From contig CAKZYJ010000243.1 in the NCBI GenBank assembly GCA_937884755.1, positions 1-46,954 on the forward strand: a stretch of DNA of 46,954 nucleotides. The letters are read 5' to 3'. Numbering within the stretch: the first letter of the stretch is position 1; every line of letters starts with the position of its first letter. The notes beneath the pieces were generated by a model. That model had not been told where the DNA came from. It ran no database searches and was given only the letters and a program-made list of their open reading frames with translations. Origin of the DNA: an uncultured Flammeovirgaceae bacterium. GTDB lineage: Bacteria; Bacteroidota; Bacteroidia; Cytophagales; Cyclobacteriaceae. A program made the position numbers and the translations under genes. Below are positions 43,065 to 46,954 of the stretch, piece after piece.

Positions 43065-44780
43065 ATGGCCAATCTGAACACCACTGCCCAAGGTCAAAAT
43101 ACCTACGACGCCATCGTTATTGGCTCCGGCATCAGCGGAGGCTGGGCGGCTAAAGAACTTTGCGATAAAGGGCTGAAAACCCTGGTACTGGAACGGGGGC
43201 GGGAAGTGAAGCATCTGCAAGACTACCCTACCGCTACCAAACGCCCCTGGGATATGCCCTACCGCGGCCGACTACCCGAGGAGGTGGAAGAAGCTAACCC
43301 CATTGTGAACCGCTGCTACGCCTACGATCAGTACACCGAGCACTTCTTTGTGAAGGATGAAGAGCATCCCTACGTGCAGGAGAAACCCTTCGACTGGATT
43401 CGGGGCTACCAAACCGGCGGGAAATCACTGATCTGGGCCCGACAAACCCAACGCTGGAGCGACTACGAGTTTGAGGCTCCCGCCCGTGATGGCTTTGCGG
43501 TGGACTGGCCGATTCGGCATAAAGACTTAGCCTCCTGGTATTCGTACGTGGAGAAGTTTGTAGGCATCAGTGGCAACCGAGACGGTATCAAGAACCTGCC
43601 CGATAGTGAGGTGCTACCGCCCTTTGAACTGAATTGTCTGGAAAAACATATTCAGCAAAGAGTAAAAGAAAATTACGACGATCGTCACGTAATCATTGGA
43701 CGCTGTGCGCACCTTACCAAGCCACAGGAAATACATATTCAGCAGGGACGCGGTAAGTGTCAGGCCCGGCACTACTGCTACCGGGGTTGCCCCTACGGAG
43801 CCTACTTTAGTTCTAATTCGTCTACCCTGCCCTGGGCGGCCAAAACCGGGAATATGACCCTGCGGCCCCACTCGGTAGTACACTCTATCATTTACGATGA
43901 GCAACAGGGAAAAGCCACCGGCGTACGGATAGTTGATACCGAAACCAACGAGAGTATTGAGTACTTTGCCCGAATTATCTTCGTCAACGCTGCCGCACTG
44001 AATACCAATCTGCTGCTGTTAAACTCTACCTCGTCACGTTTCCCGAATGGGTTAGGAAACGACAGTGGGCTGCTGGGTCGCTACGTCGCCTTTCATAATT
44101 ACCGGGGCAGTATGCTGGCTGATTACGACGGGTTTGAGGATCAGTACTACTACGGGCGGCGGCCCACTACCGCTTTTATGCCTTCTTTCCGCAATGTATT
44201 TCAGCAGGATACGGATTTTCTGCGGGGTTATATGGTGGCCTTCAGTGCCTCCCGTCAGAGTTGGCAGCGCGGCATGATTCAGGAGGGCTTCGGAGCCGAC
44301 TGGAAGGAAGGGCTACGCGAACCCGGCCCCTGGCAGGTGTATATGATGATGCAGGGCGAAACCGTACCCCGAGAAGAAAATCACGTTCGCCTCAGCGATA
44401 CCGAGAAAGATGCCTGGGGTATTCCGCAACTGGTAGTGTCGGTAGGCTACACCGATAATGACGAACTGGTTTTGCAGGATTTTCTGGAGCAGGGAAGCGA
44501 GATGCTGGAAAAATCCGGTTGTAAAAACATTCGTACTATGGATAGCGGACAAGCTCCGGGACTAGACATTCACGAGATGGGCGGAGTCCGCATGGGCTAC
44601 GACCCTAAGACCTCGCTGCTCAACAAATGGAATCAATTGCACGCCTGTAAAAATGTGTTCGTCACCGACGGTGCCTGCATGACTTCGGTAGGTAATCAGA
44701 ACCCTTCCCTCACGTTTATGGCACTTACCGCCCGGGCGGTAGATCACGCTACCCAAGAAATGAACCGACAGAATTTGTAA
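43065..44780 (+). CDS. GMC-family FAD oxidoreductase
   Basis: A 571-residue flavoenzyme. The start at 43065 gives MANLNTTAQGQNTYDAIVIG; the in-frame region upstream reads as non-coding. The FAD-binding motif is VIGSGISGGWAAKEL, a central GRGKCQARHYCYRGCPYGAY segment with several Cys is typical of the gluconate- and glucoside-dehydrogenase-like branch, and the C-terminal GGVRMGYDPKTS, VTDGACMTSVGNQNPSLTFM closes the FAD site. Relatives oxidise sugars, often as complexes with a small gluconate-dehydrogenase subunit-3 protein that is exported; no such partner gene lies next to it. It has no obvious signal peptide, so export would need a partner. Confidence 0.9.
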   Translation: MANLNTTAQGQNTYDAIVIGSGISGGWAAKELCDKGLKTLVLERGREVKHLQDYPTATKRPWDMPYRGRLPEEVEEANPIVNRCYAYDQYTEHFFVKDEEHPYVQEKPFDWIRGYQTGGKSLIWARQTQRWSDYEFEAPARDGFAVDWPIRHKDLASWYSYVEKFVGISGNRDGIKNLPDSEVLPPFELNCLEKHIQQRVKENYDDRHVIIGRCAHLTKPQEIHIQQGRGKCQARHYCYRGCPYGAYFSSNSSTLPWAAKTGNMTLRPHSVVHSIIYDEQQGKATGVRIVDTETNESIEYFARIIFVNAAALNTNLLLLNSTSSRFPNGLGNDSGLLGRYVAFHNYRGSMLADYDGFEDQYYYGRRPTTAFMPSFRNVFQQDTDFLRGYMVAFSASRQSWQRGMIQEGFGADWKEGLREPGPWQVYMMMQGETVPREENHVRLSDTEKDAWGIPQLVVSVGYTDNDELVLQDFLEQGSEMLEKSGCKNIRTMDSGQAPGLDIHEMGGVRMGYDPKTSLLNKWNQLHACKNVFVTDGACMTSVGNQNPSLTFMALTARAVDHATQEMNRQNL

Positions 44781-44795
44781 AGAATTACACAAGCT

Positions 44796-45374
44796 TTGGA
44801 CTACTCAATCATACTGGCAGTATTATCAAGTTCGCTACTTGCAGCAGGTCTAACTGGTTTTATCAATTGGCGCCTTCAAAAACAAAACTACAAGCGCGAA
44901 TACTATAAAAAGCTTTTAGATAAGAGGATTAAGGCTTATGAAGCCGTTGAAGGTATAGTTGAACAACTTTATGGTCAGGTACAAATTGAGGACGGCAGAC
45001 TCTGTCCTAAAATTTGTGCATCTGGTCAGGAATATTTTTGGCGTTTTGTATTTGATCTTTACTCTTCAATTAACAACTCTACTTGGCTTAGTAGCGGAAC
45101 AGGAAGACTATTGACGGAATTCAATGCATTCCTACTCCAAAGCATTGATCATCGGATAGATGAGAATGCTGACTACGACAGCCAATTGTTGAGAATTGGT
45201 GCAGAACAGCTCGAGCAAGTTAGAGATTTTCGGGAAAAGCTAAAGCTACTATTATATCAGGATTTTCGCACACTACATCGAATAGATAGCTTTGTCAAAA
45301 ACAAAGAGCCAAGCCATCCCGGAATTCCACTACCGCCGAAACCTATTCATATGAAAAAGAAACCAAGCAATTAG
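44796..45374 (+). CDS. Unrecognised membrane-anchored helical protein
   Basis: A 192-residue protein starting at TTG, 15 bases after the GMC gene. One N-terminal membrane helix (about residues 4-24, IILAVLSSSLLAAGLTGFIN) is followed by a charged, helical cytoplasmic domain (KREYYKKLLDKRIKAYEAVE; QLLRIGAEQLEQVRDFREKL) and a Pro/Lys-rich tail (SHPGIPLPPKPIHMKKKPSN). Its base composition is more A/T-rich than the neighbouring GMC gene, which hints at separate origin. I do not recognise the family. Proteins of this outline (anchor plus helical domain) occur in accessory regions, but no partner is clear. Confidence 0.6.
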   Translation: MDYSIILAVLSSSLLAAGLTGFINWRLQKQNYKREYYKKLLDKRIKAYEAVEGIVEQLYGQVQIEDGRLCPKICASGQEYFWRFVFDLYSSINNSTWLSSGTGRLLTEFNAFLLQSIDHRIDENADYDSQLLRIGAEQLEQVRDFREKLKLLLYQDFRTLHRIDSFVKNKEPSHPGIPLPPKPIHMKKKPSN

Positions 45375-45402
45375 GTATTTTCAGATAATGAATTAATAAA
45401 CC

Positions 45403-45488
45403 CGTCATAGCGAACGAAGCAGAGCGTAGTGAAGCTATCTCCCACAATTGAAAAAGATTGCTTCTTCGCTTCACTCATCGCAATGACG
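45403..45488. repeat. Dispersed palindromic repeat (REP/MITE-like)
   Basis: The ends CGTCATAGCGAACGAAGC and its partner ending TCATCGCAATGACG are imperfect reverse complements that fold into a long stem over 86 bases (left arm continues ...AGTGAAGCTATCT; right arm starts AGATTGCTTCTTCGCTTC). The sequence type, CGTCAT(T/A)GCGA...TCGCAATGACG, is a well-known style of dispersed intergenic repeat in Bacteroidetes and other genomes. It has no coding capacity. Confidence 0.75.
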
Positions 45489-45565
45489 CTCTAGAAATTT
45501 ATTCATTCTACTGTTCACTTCCGTACAATTATGCCCGTTTGCGAACAAACTTTTAGGGAGTAAAT

Positions 45566-45598
45566 GCCCAGAATGTCCGCTCAGGGCGTTTTCTGGGC
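45566..45598. repeat. Intergenic hairpin upstream of the repeat protein
   Basis: GCCCAGAA and TTCTGGGC pair exactly over 8 bases around a 17-base loop, 62 bases before the start of the repeat protein. No T-run follows. Purpose unknown. Apart from this and the palindromic repeat, the 286-base gap holds nothing I can call. Confidence 0.3.
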
Positions 45599-45660
45599 TT
45601 GGCATACTGATTGAATTCAGTAAGACATATATCTCTGTATTACCAAAATTCATTCATACT

Positions 45661-46428
45661 ATGCGACTACTTTTCATTCCGGCCATTTTGTTATTTTTTG
45701 CTTCGGCAAGTTTCGCCCAGCAGCGAGTTGATGCTCAGGAAGTTATTCGTCAGATTAATCAGGGACAAGCCGTATCTTACGAAAATGTAGAGATCTCCGG
45801 CGATCTGGATTTTACTAATCTAGACAACCGTCGCCAGACCGAGTCTTCCGGAGGCTGGTTCGGTAGCAGCAACGATACTTACGAAAGCACCGTGGAAGCT
45901 CCCGTCAGCTTCGTGAACTGTACCTTCCTAGGCGATGTGATTGCCTACTACCGCGACGATAAAGAAGAAGATACCTTCATCGCTCACTTTGAAGGAGACG
46001 CCGTATTCCGTAAGTGCACCTTCCGCGAAGCGAGTGAGTTCAAGTACTCGGAGTTCTCTGAAGATGCTGATTTCTCCGGCTCAGTATTTGAAGAAGAAGC
46101 CAACTTTAAATATGCAGAATTTTCCGAGGCTCCTTCGTTTGCCACCGCCGTTTTTGAGGATGCCGCCAATTTTAAGTATTCTGAGTTTCCGGAAGAGACC
46201 AATTTTACCGCAGTAGTTTTTGACGACGAAGCTGACTTTAAGTACGCGGAGTTTCCGAAGGGAGCCTCCTTCGAAGAGGCCGTTTTCAACGATCTAGCTA
46301 ACTTTAAATACGCTAAGTTCCGCACCCCGCTTAATATGGATAACGTATCCTTTAACGGCAACGAAGATTTTAAATATACCAAAGTAGACGGACGCAGCTT
46401 TACGTCCTATCTGCTGAACAACCGCTAG
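45661..46428 (+). CDS. Exported pentapeptide-repeat-like protein with 22-residue units
   Basis: A 255-residue protein with a clear signal peptide (residues 1-19, ASFAQQRVD). Residues 20-125 are an introductory region (with a Ser/Gly-rich loop SSGGWFGSSND). From residue 127, five consecutive 22-residue units each begin FKY and carry phenylalanines every five or six residues (for example FKYAEFSEAPSFATAVFEDA, followed by AN), then a sixth partial FKY. This fits a pentapeptide-repeat right-handed beta-helix of unusual regularity. Acidic residues between strands are frequent. Being exported, it is not a DNA-gyrase mimic of the cytoplasmic kind; its role is unknown. Confidence 0.8.
   Translation: MRLLFIPAILLFFASASFAQQRVDAQEVIRQINQGQAVSYENVEISGDLDFTNLDNRRQTESSGGWFGSSNDTYESTVEAPVSFVNCTFLGDVIAYYRDDKEEDTFIAHFEGDAVFRKCTFREASEFKYSEFSEDADFSGSVFEEEANFKYAEFSEAPSFATAVFEDAANFKYSEFPEETNFTAVVFDDEADFKYAEFPKGASFEEAVFNDLANFKYAKFRTPLNMDNVSFNGNEDFKYTKVDGRSFTSYLLNNR
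46039..46368 (+). repeat. Five in-frame 66-base repeats coding 22-residue units
   Basis: The FKY codons (TTCAAGTAC and variants) recur exactly every 66 bases at 46039, 46105, 46171, 46237, 46303 and 46369, so the length is fixed although the bases have diverged. This shows selection for unit length after duplication. Confidence 0.85.
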
Positions 46429-46461
46429 CCTTGACCAAAAACAACATTCACCCTCACTTAT

Positions 46462-46490
46462 GGCGCAGTCTTCACCGGCTGCGCCTTTTA
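46462..46490 (+). terminator. Terminator of the repeat-protein gene
   Basis: GGCGCAG pairs with CTGCGCC around a ten-base loop, followed by TTTTATTT, 34 bases beyond the stop codon. Confidence 0.75.
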
Positions 46491-46552
46491 TTTGCTAAAC
46501 TATCCTAGTTCACCAGAGATAATTTGTAATTTGCCTGCTAGATACTACAGCT

Positions 46553-46954
46553 ATGGCAGATATTAAACGAGTGTGTGTGTACTGCGCTTCCAGTGCAAAA
46601 ATTGATCGGAAATACTTTGATGCCACTGAGCGACTGGGTAAGCAATTGGTAGAAAACCAGGTAGAGGTTGTATACGGTGGTGGAGCAGTGGGCCTCATGG
46701 GAAAACTCGCGGATACGGTGCTGGAGCAAGGGGGTGAGGTGATCGGTATTATGCCTCAGTTTATGCGGGACGTAGAACTGCACCACAAAAAAGTAGCCCG
46801 CTTTCATTTTGTAGGCGATATGCATGAGCGTAAGAAACGCTTTTTGGACGGAGTGGATGGGCTGATTTCACTGGCGGGCGGTTGCGGCACGCTGGAAGAG
46901 GTACTAGTAGCGATGTCCCTGATGCGTCTGGGTCTGTTTACCAAACCTATCGTC
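46553..46954 (+). CDS. LOG/TIGR00730-family nucleotide phosphoribohydrolase (cut by window end)
   Basis: The first 134 codons of a Rossmann-like protein, open to the end of the window. The start MADIKRVCVYCASSAKIDRK, VEVVYGGGAVGLMGKLADTV, the MHERKKRFLDG helix and the glycine-rich motif near residues 108-115 match the LOG family, which in plants and bacteria releases cytokinin bases or hydrolyses AMP to adenine and ribose 5-phosphate. The motif reads AGGCGTLEE here, while the family standard is PGGxGTxxE, so the leading Pro is replaced by Ala. The full length is unknown because the gene is truncated by the window. Confidence 0.85.
   Translation, partial: MADIKRVCVYCASSAKIDRKYFDATERLGKQLVENQVEVVYGGGAVGLMGKLADTVLEQGGEVIGIMPQFMRDVELHHKKVARFHFVGDMHERKKRFLDGVDGLISLAGGCGTLEEVLVAMSLMRLGLFTKPIV

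Noticed and set aside
45471-45653. Minus-strand 60-codon frame in the gap before the repeat protein
   Set aside because: It covers part of the palindromic repeat and the hairpin, and its sequence has no protein-like character.
45984-46382. Long antisense reading frame of 132 codons opposite the repeat protein
   Set aside because: Its regularity is a shadow of the 66-base repeats on the plus strand; it has no start context and no independent features.
1-46954. CRISPR array, tRNA or rRNA genes, prophage or transposase
   Set aside because: Reading both strands gave no direct-repeat array, no cloverleaf candidate, no rRNA-like block and no transposase or phage structural protein.

Overview
The window reads as ordinary chromosome of a Bacteroidetes bacterium, most likely a marine Cytophagales-type species. 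The sequence supports this in four ways: a gliding-associated gldE gene behind mutY and ssb; the rpsU-xer-raiA cluster; upstream boxes of the phylum type (TTG, about 20 bases, TAnnTTTG) before metK and rpsU; and almost no Shine-Dalgarno sites, with several TTG starts. Nothing looks phage-like. I see no rRNA, tRNA, CRISPR array, transposase or integrative element.

Layout. 1-3.9 kb: small membrane proteins, a YihY/BrkB protein, a hotdog thioesterase and a TrpB2-type tryptophan synthase beta chain without an alpha subunit. 4-8.2 kb: a collagen-like lipoprotein, then a glycan-processing cluster (ChbG/YdjC deacetylase divergent from a GH140-like glycosidase, with a GntR regulator). 8.3-11.5 kb, minus strand: HU, a TPR protein, a 29-residue bS22-like ribosomal protein and RNase G, in transcription order. 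11.6-15.5 kb, plus strand: mutY, ssb, gldE and a hydrolase. 15.5-19.4 kb: DUF2905, a tetrapyrrole-methylase-fold methyltransferase, metK, and rpsU-xer-raiA on the minus strand.

19.6-28.5 kb: UDP-glucose dehydrogenase overlapping UDP-glucuronate decarboxylase (a two-step route to UDP-xylose), pdxJ, yqeY, cvpA, a hydrolase-CBS-nadK run and two DUF6089-type outer-membrane barrels, then a YeaQ-type stress membrane protein. 28.6-46.9 kb is accessory and oxidative or catabolic: a 1031-residue PVC-type haem protein, two unrecognised proteins (one an OmpA-like protein without a signal peptide, the other probably frameshifted at its N-terminus), a CnoX-like thioredoxin, an SRPBCC protein, a Crp-like regulator, a Tat-exported Gfo/Idh/MocA oxidoreductase, a degenerate nucleoside-hydrolase-fold protein, an orphan MacB/FtsX permease, an amidohydrolase lipoprotein, a GMC oxidoreductase, a dispersed palindromic repeat, a protein of exact 22-residue pentapeptide-type repeats, and the start of a LOG-family gene cut by the window end.

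I did not find a convincing new multi-gene system. The best leads are the signal-less OmpA-like protein with a hairpin against its start codon, its neighbour with a homopolymer frameshift, the collagen-like lipoprotein, and the 22-residue repeat protein. Function calls rest on motif recognition by eye, without database searches.
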